Assembly: GCA_041309145.1 (NCBI GenBank)
Contig: JBFZAG010000136.1
Location: 1 to 13,886, forward strand
DNA: 13,886 nucleotides
Reading direction: 5' to 3'
From: JAPLLS01 sp041309145
GTDB lineage: Bacteria > Omnitrophota > Gorgyraeia > Gygaellales > Profunditerraquicolaceae
In this document: positions 9,801-13,886 of the stretch, piece by piece
How the letters are laid out: the number at the start of each line of letters is the position of its first letter
How positions within the stretch are numbered: position 1 is the first letter of the stretch
Position numbers and translations under genes: made by a program
Notes under the pieces: model-generated
Database searches by the model: none
Told to the model about the DNA's origin: nothing
Seen by the model: only the letters and a program-made list of their open reading frames with translations

Positions 9801-12800
9801 AGGGCGTGGACCAGCGGCATATGGCGCTGTTCCCCGGTCGAAGGATTATAGCAGCCGGGAACGCCTTTGCCGGAATTCGCGTCCCGCAGAAAATCCATGG
9901 TTATCTCAACCCGCACTCGCTCGGGCTTGCCGTTGTTTTTCTCTTTATACCCCTGTTCAAGCTCGTAGGTTTCCTCGAGGATCCTCTCAACATCCCGGAG
10001 AATATTCTCCAGCTCCTCCCGCGCCCCGACAGCGAACTTGTCGGCAAAAGCCTTTGTTTTAATATACTTATCCGCGAATGCCTTGGCATCGGCATAGGTC
10101 AGCAATTCTTTTTCGACATGGGGAATGCCCCGGTTGTCCAAAAACTCCATCAGCTGATGGGTCTGGGCGGTTAGTTTAGCCGGGGAAAGCTTGCGAAAAA
10201 CCGGCAGTAGCTCAGTCCGGAATCCTTTTTCCCAAAGCAAGGGAGAATATTTAGCGTTAATCAGTTTCTGGTAAATATCCCTATTCCAGGCGGCCTGAGC
10301 GTAAAGCCAGCTATTGAACTCCTGTAAGCTCCCGGATTCCAGGAGCAGCCGTTTCATCGCCTGCTCCACCTCCTGGTCGCGCTGAAGGAATGATTGCTTG
10401 ACCCGTAAATACAGACCCCAGGCCTGAGCAAAAAGGGTGAAAGTCTCGGAGGAATCGAACAGCCATTTCGATTTCTGGGCCAGCTCCTGCGCGTCTATTC
10501 CGGGGATGATCAGCTTGATCGTATCCTTGCAGACTTCCTGATATAAACGCTCCAGCTCTTTGACTTGCGAGTTCGTCGGCGCTTTTTCTCTGCGCCCCTG
10601 GCCTTCAGCCGGCTGGCCTGACCAGAGCAGGTCCTGGACGCGTTTAAGGAAATCGTTTTGGGCCTGAGAGCCCAATTCCGCCCTTTTGACCAGGATCAGC
10701 GTATCCACGATATTCTTGAGCGCGTCGCGGGTATTTTTGTATTCGCTATCCGATATCTCTTTATCCGTTAACGAGCCTAACAGCGAGTTTATTGTTTTCT
10801 TCGAATCCTCATCCAGCAGCAGCTGGGCTGACCTTATTTCGGAAAGGATATCCAGGAAAGAAAGATCGCGTTTCTTGAAGCAATAAAACAGGATACTGTA
10901 AGCTATATCCAGACCGTCCTCATCGGCGTTCCTCAACAATCCGCTAAGGCGAATATCTTCTTTCTGCAGAAAAGCCAGTACTTGCTGTTTTTCCTCATCG
11001 CTCAGGCCGCCATTTTCCAGAAGCTCGGCGATCGCCCGCCCGGCCTTGGCTTCGATATCAAGCGGATCAAAATTAAGCAGATGCGTAAAAACCAGGGTGC
11101 TGGAGAAACGGGGCAAGCTGATGATCAGATCTCTTTGTGGATCCCAGGAATCCGCTTCCCGGCCCAGCAGGGTATTAATATCTCTTTTAGCGGCTCGTAT
11201 CCCCTCTTCGATTTTATCCTGATACCAGGCGCCGTAGGCAACAAAGCCCTCTTGCACACCGCTGTATAAATCCATGATTGCCCGCAAGGAAAACCGGATT
11301 TTCGCCTTAATCTCGTTCCGGTTACCCTGCGCTTTTTTGTAGGATTCCAAAGCCTTGCCCAGAAAAGGCGCGATCACTTCTTGCGCCAGAATCTTGCAAC
11401 CTTCCTCGAAGTAGATGTAGCCGGACAGGTTATGTTGCTTGTAACCTCCGTTTGCCTCGTACATGATCAACCGGGGAAGGACTTGTTGGAGTATGGCCGT
11501 ATATTTATCTTTCAAGGGCGCGTTGCGGTCGCGGGAGATAGTTCGCAAATTAACGGTTAACGTTGCGATTATTTCTTTCTCGGTGAACTCCCAATTATAG
11601 CCCTTTACTTGCCCGGCTTTTTCCGCATCGGCTTTTTCCAGGGAATAATGAAACAGGTCAACCAGAAGGTTAAACGCTGATTCATTAAATCGAGCAAATG
11701 TTTCCACGATGCCAAGAACTGATACGCCATCTTTTATAGGAGCCGTTCTGGTAAGAAAAGGCTTCAAGATGCCTATGGATCTCTCTAAGAAACGCATCCC
11801 GGAGACCTTGCCCAGATAGCTGAGAACAAACACCGGCACAGCAACAGAAAATGTTATTAAGTCCCATAGCTCTGGCCCGATCCGGGAAACCACATAAGCC
11901 GCCTCTTCCCATCTGTTCACTTTGAATCCGGTCTTAGCGCCCATGCCCAGCACGCCCAACATCAAACCCAGCGTATCAGTTTCGGCATCACTAAGGCCCT
12001 CAGTAAGACCCGGGATAACCATACCTGCCAAGTTGACCTTTGCCGGTTTGGTGCCGTTTGCTTCTGCCTGCGCTAGGGCGATACGCTGAGCCAGCTCCCT
12101 GATATTTTCCGCGGAAACACTGACGCCCCGGTTTTTAAGAAAATCTTTAAGGTCGGAAACGATCAAATCAAAATTAGCCGGCTGAATCCCGCCCCCGTCT
12201 TTTTGGGCGATATTGCCGTAAAGCTGGCGAATAATAGGCTGGCGCACCCCAAGGGCCTCCTCAGCATCCGCAGCTTCTTTAATGACCTCTCGCGTGCTAA
12301 AGGCCGCGAATTCATTTAAAATGTTTTTGACCAAAGCCTGGCGTCTTGTCTCCGTAAGCTCATTCAACAAAGCAATGATATTCTTGATAGCTTCGATTTT
12401 GTTCTCATTTTGATCGCGATCTAATAAATCCTTTATTTCTTTAATTTCGCCTTTCCATCTTTCGGCAATTATAACTAAAGCACAATATAGATCCGGCGAA
12501 TACGTGCTTTTCTTTAACCTGCTTGCATCATTTGTTTTTCTGAAAATCTCCAATTTGTCAAATAAGTCCCCGTCCTCGCTTCTGACATATTGCGGATCTA
12601 TGACTAGCTGGGTCAGCTGTGAGATTATTTCATTGCCAGCGGCAGTTGTCATCTCGTTCATTTTATCGTGGACCATCTCGTGCGCAAACGAAGCAACCAA
12701 ATCCTGCCTCATCTCTTTTAGTTTTTGCGGATCATTAGACTGAATAATTTTTAATACCTGTCTTGCTACGCCGTCCCCTACATCTAAACCGAATGTCCCG

Positions 12801-13886
12801 TTCCCCTGAAAATTGCCGGCCTGGATGATCCTGAAAGCGCTCCCGCTTGTTTCCCAGGGAATATATTGTTTCGCCTTCGCAAAAGCTACAGCGAATTCCT
12901 TGCTTATTTTCATGCCCATGCCATTACGATCCGACCGGAAGACTCGGAGAATTTCAGGATCTTTTATTGCGCTTGTCGAAGAAGTGACATCCGGCTCCTT
13001 AGAAGTCTCGACATCCCAACAAACGGATATAATTTGCTCTCTGCTCAACGAATCGCGAAACTTTAAATTAAATACCAAATTTCCGTTTGAGAAAAAATTT
13101 CCCGCTGAGAAATTATTTTTTCCGAAATACATGCTGCGTGATTTCTCATTATATTGACGGTTCTCTTCGGGAGACATTTCTTCGAGGGTCGCTGTTGACC
13201 AATCAAAATTTTCATTCTGATTCCCGTCTGCTTTTTGCTGAATCTTGCCCGTGGCTGTAGACTTAGCGCCCAGGCCCAGCGTTCCCAATACCATACTAAA
13301 CGAATCGATTTCGGCATCAGAAAGACCGGGAATGGCTATGCCAGCCAAATTTACTTTGACTACTTTTGCGCCGCCTGCCTCTGCCTGCGCTTCGGCGATA
13401 CGTTGAGCAAGCTCGCTAATTTTTGCCTCAGAGAAACGGACACCCTTGCTTTTTAGTAAATCCTTGAGGTCGGATAAGATCAAATCAAAATTAGCCGGTT
13501 TGTTTCCGCCTTTTTGCGAAACAGACAATGGCTGGCTGGGAGCCTCCGCAGCGGATTGCTGTTCTATATCCACGACCCCCTCTGCGCTGAAAGTAAAGGA
13601 AGAATATTTTTGGCGCAATACCGAGCCCAGCGCCGTTTTGCTCTGGATCATTCCGGCCTTGATCTTTTCAAGCAGCTGGAGAGTCATGCCTCCCGAAAAA
13701 TAGCTCCTGATAGTCTGGCCATAGGCATTTGGCCGGTTTTCTTTGATATTGTATTCGCCGTCTTTAAATGATTTCTGGTAAGCCTTAAAATAGGCGTCTT
13801 TATTCCAGGAGAGATTTGACCTGAGATTTGTCAAATCCTTGCTGTTTATTTTTCGGGAATATTTTCCATTGTCGGTTTTATATCGG
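1..13886 (-). CDS. Giant multi-domain protein, internal fragment (both ends outside window)
   Basis: A single minus-strand frame (codons at plus-strand positions 2-4, 5-7 and so on to 13883-13885) is open across the whole window, about 4,628 codons, with no TAA, TAG or TGA. No start can be chosen because the frame is already open at the high-coordinate edge, and no stop is reached at the low edge. The translation is protein-like throughout, with amphipathic helices, beta-strand patterns and several intact catalytic motifs. These include HEMVH, GGRPRG/SDID, a DCRH/H/D triad, DFDDT, an N-box with DQGVGM, and HxHPx6SxxD. Modules are separated by Q-K-D-G-G-type linkers and by three copies of an 80-84-residue repeat. 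There is no signal peptide in view and only one marginal hydrophobic segment, so I cannot place it in the cell. Giant ORFs of this mosaic type are known from Omnitrophota; that assignment is inference. An NRPS/PKS is excluded because no carrier-protein or condensation motifs are visible. Confidence 0.95.
854..862 (-). repeat. DGG linker variant (NADGG)
   Basis: G-N-A-D-G-G-K-K-A-D, just before the linker that leads into the GNAT-like module. Shares the D-G-G core and a following Lys pair. Confidence 0.55.
1124..1132 (-). repeat. DGG linker variant (SADGG)
   Basis: S-S-A-D-G-G-R-K-K, at the C-terminal end of the unrecognised domain. It shares only the D-G-G core with the QKDGG sites. Confidence 0.55.
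1133..1768 (-). other. Unrecognised alpha/beta domain
   Basis: About 212 residues after the Q-K-D-G-G linker at 1769-1783. The pattern alternates strands and helices: M-A-R-V-I-A-F-D, E-R-V-I-F-I-D-S-S, N-N-I-V-I-V-K-A, Q-V-V-I-A-D-N-N-G-D, and T-R-V-F-F-D-N-A-E-E. The 'VIFIDSS' and 'RVFFDN' strands resemble parallel beta-strands of a Rossmann-like fold, but I find no catalytic signature and no family match. It ends at S-S-A-D-G-G. Confidence 0.5.
1769..1783 (-). repeat. QKDGG linker after the JAMM module
   Basis: S-A-Q-K-D-G-G-K-I; coding-strand DNA CAAAAAGACGGAGGG. It closes the JAMM module and opens the next, unrecognised domain. Confidence 0.8.
1784..2746 (-). other. JAMM/MPN metalloprotease-like domain
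   Basis: The core is I-I-A-T-G-H-F-H-P-E-G-T-E-E-M-S-L-T-D (2096-2155). It contains H-x-H with first His at 2135-2137 (residue 3917), second His at 2129-2131, and Asp ten residues after the second His, with Ser in the expected S-x-x-D. This fits the JAMM consensus H-x-H-x(10)-D. In the family, the two His and the Asp bind zinc and an upstream Glu is the general base. A Glu in the preceding strands (F-E-F-G-I-I-L or G-A-F-E-I) could be that residue. Flanking strands (K-W-G-V-R-L-N before, E-I-I-I-T-A-G-R after) fit the alpha/beta fold. JAMM enzymes cleave isopeptide bonds, commonly removing ubiquitin-like modifiers, and in bacteria also process sulfur-carrier-like proteins after Gly-Gly. Bounded by Q-K-D-G-G on both sides. 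Confidence 0.7.
2747..2761 (-). repeat. QKDGG linker between ATPase and JAMM modules
   Basis: P-G-Q-Q-K-D-G-G-E; coding-strand DNA CAAAAAGACGGAGGA, identical over its 14-base core to the site at 1769-1783. Confidence 0.8.
2762..3960 (-). other. Histidine-kinase-type ATPase module (GHKL) with C-terminal H-box
   Basis: An N-terminal helical part (about 3480-3960) leads to a GHKL ATPase core. The N-box is M-V-L-E-L-I-V-R-E-Y-V-L-N-A-V-K-K (Asn 3323-3325). The G1 box is V-I-D-Q-G-V-G-M-D-E-D (3182-3199 for DQGVGM). Next comes an F-box-like stretch I-F-T-A-A-P-K-P. The G2-like box is S-S-N-L-G-L-Y-F-V-W, then G-P-G-Q-G-S-E-F-G-L-K-L-P-L. These bind ATP-Mg in sensor histidine kinases. Unusually, a strong H-box-like motif, A-V-R-H-D-I-R-N-N-L (His 2930-2932), lies after the ATPase core. 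In canonical kinases the phospho-acceptor His is before it. A weaker candidate upstream is F-I-H-R-F-I-S-D-I-Q (His 3800-3802). The module ends in P-G-Q-Q-K-D-G-G. Confidence 0.7.
2930..2932 (-). other. Candidate phospho-acceptor His in RHDIRN motif
   Basis: The His codon sits in Q-A-V-R-H-D-I-R-N-N-L. 'HD-x-RN' is the H-box pattern of bacterial histidine kinases and related phosphotransfer helices. It lies about 22 residues after the final ATPase strand. Confidence 0.5.
3960..4633 (-). other. HAD-superfamily phosphohydrolase-like domain
   Basis: This module directly follows the Q-K-S-G-G linker after repeat C. HAD motif I is V-F-V-D-F-D-D-T (DFDDT at 4523-4537; the first Asp is the nucleophile and the second the acid/base). 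Motif II is P-I-I-I-T-N-R (TNR 4289-4297). Motif III is N-R-K-S-E-I-I with Lys at 4181-4183. Motif IV is V-F-F-I-D-N-L-N-G-N (D-N at 4112-4117). All four are in the expected order and spacing, so a functional phosphotransfer site is plausible. The segment R-E-N-D-D-R-G-F-M-Y-P-Q between I and II and the 'TNRPESLREATI' context recall HAD acid phosphatase and DUF2608-type proteins. The substrate is unknown. The last part (3960-4060) is a Glu/Gln/Ser-rich helical linker. Confidence 0.75.
4634..4648 (-). repeat. QKSGG linker after repeat C
   Basis: TGKIQQK-S-G-G, the same tail that ends repeat copy A, with Ser in place of Asp. It precedes the HAD module. Confidence 0.7.
4673..4912 (-). repeat. 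Copy C of the 80-residue inter-module repeat
   Basis: Third copy, 80 codons with no gap relative to copy A. The blocks NFDLILSDLKDLLK, ELAGRIAKAQAEAGG, VNLAGMVIPGL and LGTLGLGAK are kept. It is preceded by E-Q-K-D-G-G-K-P and followed by the TGKIQQK-S-G-G tail, as in copy A. At the DNA level the 20 bases ending the copy (cttagcgcccaggcccagcg, 4673-4692) are identical in copies A and C. This means these copies are related as nucleotide duplications, not only as protein folds. Confidence 0.9.
4913..4927 (-). repeat. QKDGG linker before repeat C
   Basis: E-Q-K-D-G-G-K-P; coding-strand DNA CAAAAAGACGGCGG. It directly abuts repeat copy C. Confidence 0.8.
4928..6119 (-). other. Helical region containing an HTH-like segment, function unknown
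   Basis: About 397 residues, mainly helical. In order: a helix pair with an Ala-rich segment (about 5830-5920); Q-I-R-K-M-P-W and Tyr/Gln-rich loops; a helix-turn-helix-like segment (see separate entry, 5483-5623); then long charged helices with Lys, Glu, Asp and Ala. After the last helices (Y-F-H-A-G-W-S-R-D and I-L-Q-L-G-L-S-G) it ends in E-A-A-E and the Q-K-D-G-G linker before repeat copy C. Apart from the HTH-like part I recognise no motif. Confidence 0.5.
5483..5623 (-). other. Excisionase/MerR-like helix-turn-helix segment
   Basis: The segment reads D-V-D-R-L-V-D-L-L-D-L-D-Q, then A-E-A-R-R-L-I-E-R-G-N-F-P, then a short stretch of Lys/Ala/Arg, and ends H-I-K-S-G-Q-I-E-A-F-Y-R-L. This matches the layout of the excisionase-type HTH (HTH_17): helix, turn, recognition helix 'RLIERG', a Pro, a basic wing, then the closing helix 'S-x-x-I-E-A-F'. 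Such domains bind DNA. Here it sits inside a giant protein, so it may instead be a protein-interaction relic. The match is by eye. Confidence 0.45.
6120..7199 (-). other. Transglutaminase-like (papain-fold) Cys-His-Asp domain
   Basis: The key segment is L-M-R-I-G-D-C-R-H-Q-A-T-V-K-Q-L-L-F, with Cys at 6698-6700 (residue 2396). This is followed about 96 residues later by I-E-E-H-T-L-N-V-L (His 6410-6412, residue 2492), and 21 residues after that by L-R-D-S-F-Y (Asp 6347-6349, residue 2513). A Cys at a helix start, a His at the start of a strand and an Asp on the next strand is the order of the transglutaminase-like triad. 'G-x-C-R-H' is also seen in the EDR1/CTR1-type transglutaminase-like family. 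Such enzymes cleave peptide bonds or cross-link and deamidate Gln side chains. The upstream part (about 6720-7190) is helical. The downstream part (6130-6340) is beta-rich, with several Lys/Asp/Glu hairpins. The triad is my reading of spacing and context, not an alignment. Confidence 0.5.
7200..8450 (-). other. Helical repeat region resembling the MAP3K TRAFs-binding domain
   Basis: This is a helical, TPR-like region. Its C-terminal half has the landmarks I associate with the TRAFs-binding domain of MAP3K5/ASK1 and its bacterial relatives. These are G-R-A-Y-K-D-M-Y (7742-7765), a spacer helix with Y-K-K-R-F, D-Y-Y-P-G-V-N-A (7496-7519), and K-D-Y-W followed by T-M-L-E (7325-7357). A last helix L-W-M-I-K-S-T-L-E-S-L-Q ends the region. 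In animal MAP3Ks this region is a helical solenoid that binds TRAF adaptors; in bacteria it is found as a protein-interaction domain. The N-terminal half (about 7800-8450) looks like ordinary paired helices. The assignment rests on motif order recalled from the family, not on an alignment. A generic TPR domain is the alternative. Confidence 0.55.
8560..9079 (-). other. Nucleotidyltransferase domain (DNA polymerase beta / MNT type)
   Basis: The strand K-I-E-I-Y-I-V leads into G-G-R-P-R-G (8837-8854), then E-P-L-K-E, then S-S-D-I-D-I-I-V (SSDID at 8807-8821; residues 1691 and 1693 are the two Asp). This is the signature of the polymerase-beta nucleotidyltransferase superfamily: a Gly-rich loop followed by D-x-D, which binds two metals and transfers a nucleotide to a substrate. 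The strand-helix continuation (G-A-I-I-F-N-I-I-E-E-F, then I-D-L-P-I-R-L with an acidic residue for the third carboxylate) fits. An upstream helical segment (about 8880-9060) may be part of the domain. The domain follows a Q-K-D-G-G linker directly. The substrate (protein, small molecule or nucleic acid) cannot be told. Active-site residues look intact, so it is probably functional. Confidence 0.75.
9080..9094 (-). repeat. QKDGG linker before the nucleotidyltransferase
   Basis: Y-Q-K-D-G-G-N-T-G; coding-strand DNA CAAAAAGACGGCGG, identical to the site at 4913-4927. A related K-N-G-G-D sits a short way upstream in the protein, near 9165-9180. Confidence 0.8.
9440..9915 (-). other. Unrecognised alpha/beta domain with C-Y-N-P-S-T-G-E motif
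   Basis: This domain opens with a strand (RVRVEITMDFL). It then has G-V-P-G-C-Y-N-P-S-T-G-E (Cys codon 9851-9853) and R-H-M-P-L-V-H-A-L (first His 9821-9823). Next come strands A-T-F-L-T-V-Y-N and A-I-A-N-A-V-L-A-F, then G-V-V-V-F-P-I-Y-N-S-S, a helix (LALGQVVFQALKEMYDQ), and a last strand (P-G-V-F-I-F-S). The strand-strand-strand-helix order with 'G-K-A-I-A-N-A-V-L-A' loosely resembles a GNAT fold. The Cys and two His could instead be catalytic or metal-binding. I do not recognise the family, and the strong motif-like conservation is an impression, not a measured fact. A charged, Gln/Lys-rich helical linker (about 9096-9430) follows, up to the next Q-K-D-G-G. Confidence 0.45.
10037..10084 (-). 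repeat. Short tandem duplication encoding K-A-F-A-D-K twice
   Basis: Two K-A-F-A-D-K hexapeptides (10067-10084 and 10037-10054) lie ten codons apart, in the order AKAFADKY then TKAFADKF. The underlying codons have diverged (for example GCG versus GCC for the second residue), so the duplication is not recent. It lies in a helical segment just before the C-Y-N-P domain. Confidence 0.6.
11810..11869 (-). other. Possible single transmembrane or buried hydrophobic helix
   Basis: The codons read L-W-D-L-I-T-F-S-V-A-V-P-V-F-V-L-S-Y-L-G, giving an uncharged run of about 17 residues from I-T-F to Y-L-G, followed by K. It is the most hydrophobic stretch I noticed in the window. It is short, contains a central Pro, and has a second moderately hydrophobic helix downstream, so it could equally be a buried helix of a soluble domain. 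Confidence 0.3.
11933..12184 (-). repeat. Copy B of the inter-module repeat, with a 4-residue insertion
   Basis: Second copy, 84 codons. It keeps the blocks PANFDLIVSDLKDFLK, ELAQRIALAQAEANG, VNLAGMVIPGL and GMGAK. Relative to A and C it carries four extra residues (T-E-G-L) just after IPGL, and it diverges in the final helix (LGLMLGVLGMGAK). It is preceded directly by Q-K-D-G-G-G. Unlike A and C it lacks the TGKIQQK tail and runs straight into the next module as T-G-F-K-V-N-R. It is the most divergent copy by hand count. Confidence 0.9.
12191..12205 (-). repeat. QKDGG linker before repeat B
   Basis: Q-K-D-G-G (then a further G) joins the HEMVH module to repeat copy B. DNA on the coding strand reads CAAAAAGACGG followed by GG-rich codons, as at the other QKDGG sites. 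Confidence 0.8.
12206..13222 (-). other. Module with HEMVH zinc-metallopeptidase-like motif
   Basis: This module lies between repeat copies A and B. Its central motif is F-A-H-E-M-V-H-D-K-M, with HEMVH at 12668-12682 (residues 402-406). That fits the HExxH zinc-binding and catalytic signature of gluzincin-type metallopeptidases, with two His ligands and a general-base Glu inside a helix. The third ligand is not obvious; several downstream Glu residues are candidates. The N-terminal half (about 12770-13210) is beta-rich with many Asn, Gly and Phe residues and no known motif. The C-terminal part (12210-12600) is helical and ends at a Q-K-D-G-G linker. Sampled lines are about 35-42% GC, clearly poorer than the 55-68% seen in other modules, hinting at a different origin. 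Peptidase function is inferred from the five-residue motif plus its helical setting, so it remains tentative. Confidence 0.55.
12668..12682 (-). other. HExxH motif (HEMVH)
   Basis: Codons for H-E-M-V-H, preceded by L-V-A-S-F-A and followed by D-K-M-N-E-M. The surroundings are helix-compatible, as expected for a zincin active-site helix. Confidence 0.6.
13223..13237 (-). repeat. DGG-type linker (QKADG variant) after repeat A
   Basis: Q-K-A-D-G, at the end of the TGKIQQK tail of repeat copy A and followed by an Asn/Gln-rich stretch. It marks the start of the HEMVH module. Confidence 0.6.
13262..13501 (-). repeat. Copy A of the 80-residue inter-module repeat
   Basis: First of three copies (80 codons). 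Conserved blocks are NFDLILSDLKDLLK, ELAQRIAEAQAEAGG, VNLAG-x-x-IPGL and LGTLGLGAK, in that order. It looks like two helices, one strand (VVKVNLAG), a turn (IPGL) and a final helix rich in Gly and Leu. By hand count it shares about three quarters of its residues with copy C and about two thirds with copy B. It is preceded by Q-K-G-G and followed by TGKIQQK-A-D-G; the tail is shared with copy C but not copy B. I do not recognise the family. A docking, spacer or self-association domain would fit, but nothing in the sequence proves it. Confidence 0.9.
13505..13516 (-). repeat. DGG-type linker (QKGG variant) before repeat A
   Basis: Codons for Q-K-G-G directly upstream of repeat copy A. Variant of the Q-K-D-G-G linker in which the Asp is absent. 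Confidence 0.7.
13517..13886 (-). other. Unrecognised C-terminal part of an upstream module
   Basis: This covers window residues 1 to about 123 of the giant protein. It starts with a basic, Asn/Lys/Ser-rich stretch, then a helical segment (T-L-Q-L-L-E-K-I-K near residue 70), and ends in a short strand-like stretch and an acidic, Ala/Gln-rich linker before the Q-K-G-G motif and repeat copy A. I recognise no catalytic motif and no family. It belongs to whatever module lies upstream of the window. Confidence 0.6.

Larger units (their letters stand above)
9920..11932 (-). other. Long alpha-helical region of unknown function
   Basis: About 670 residues after repeat B, almost entirely amphipathic helix by composition and pattern (many Leu, Glu, Lys, Ala and Tyr; few Gly or Pro). 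It starts with a hydrophobic stretch (11810-11869). Two stretches could be helical-solenoid pieces (around 10690-11040 and 10180-10560), but I cannot assign a TPR, HEAT or armadillo consensus. Near its end sits a short tandem duplication (K-A-F-A-D-K twice, ten codons apart), followed by an Arg/Glu-rich helix and then a strand that opens the C-Y-N-P domain. I see no catalytic motif and cannot name a family. Confidence 0.6.

Noticed and set aside
9245..10174. Plus-strand open frame of about 309 codons
   Set aside because: It lies antisense to the giant minus-strand ORF, and its translation has no recognisable domain. The minus frame here carries the C-Y-N-P domain and the linker before the nucleotidyltransferase.
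2747..12205. CAAAAAGAC at the linkers as a programmed frameshift site
   Set aside because: In the giant frame the codons are CAA AAA GAC, not the A-AAA-AAG slippery phase, and the frame remains open on both sides, so no shift is needed.
4673..13501. Repeat copies as CRISPR, IS or transposon ends
   Set aside because: They are long, coding, in-frame direct repeats thousands of bases apart; no short spacers, no transposase and no inverted ends were seen.
1..13886. Giant ORF as a non-ribosomal peptide synthetase or polyketide synthase
   Set aside because: No carrier-protein serine motif (L-G-G-x-S), condensation HHxxxDG or adenylation core motifs were found.

Overview
The window is the interior of one giant protein-coding gene on the minus strand. 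The reading frame whose codons occupy plus-strand positions 2-4, 5-7 ... 13883-13885 is open from end to end. That is 4,628 codons with no in-frame stop, and neither the true start nor the true stop lies in the window. I see no intergenic DNA, promoter, ribosome binding site, terminator, RNA gene, CRISPR array or insertion sequence. The plus-strand open frames of up to about 300 codons are antisense shadows of this gene. Residue numbers below count from window residue 1 (codon 13883-13885) to residue 4628 (codon 2-4).

The polypeptide is a mosaic of unrelated modules. In translation order (high to low coordinates): an unrecognised C-terminal part of an upstream module (13517-13886); repeat copy A; an AT-richer module with an HEMVH zinc-peptidase-like motif; repeat copy B; a long helical region with one hydrophobic segment; an unrecognised domain with a C-Y-N-P motif; a nucleotidyltransferase domain (GGRPRG...SDID); a helical region with features of the MAP3K-type TRAFs-binding domain; a transglutaminase-like Cys/His/Asp domain; a helical region containing an excisionase/MerR-like helix-turn-helix; repeat copy C; a HAD-superfamily hydrolase domain; a histidine-kinase-type ATPase with an RHDIRN H-box on its C-terminal side; a JAMM/MPN metalloprotease-like domain; an unrecognised domain; and a GNAT-like acetyltransferase domain that runs to the window edge.

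Two kinds of repeated sequence hold the mosaic together. One is an 80-84-residue module present three times. The other is a short linker, Q-K-D-G-G or a close variant, that recurs at module boundaries and is nearly invariant even at the DNA level.

The likely source is an uncultivated bacterium of the Omnitrophota (OP3) type, a lineage known for giant multi-domain genes. This rests on the giant ORF and the DGG-linker style as I remember them, not on a marker gene, so it is an inference. The combination of isopeptidase-like, transglutaminase-like, nucleotidyltransferase, kinase-like and acetyltransferase-like modules in one chain suggests a giant effector or signalling polyprotein. The true role cannot be read from this window.
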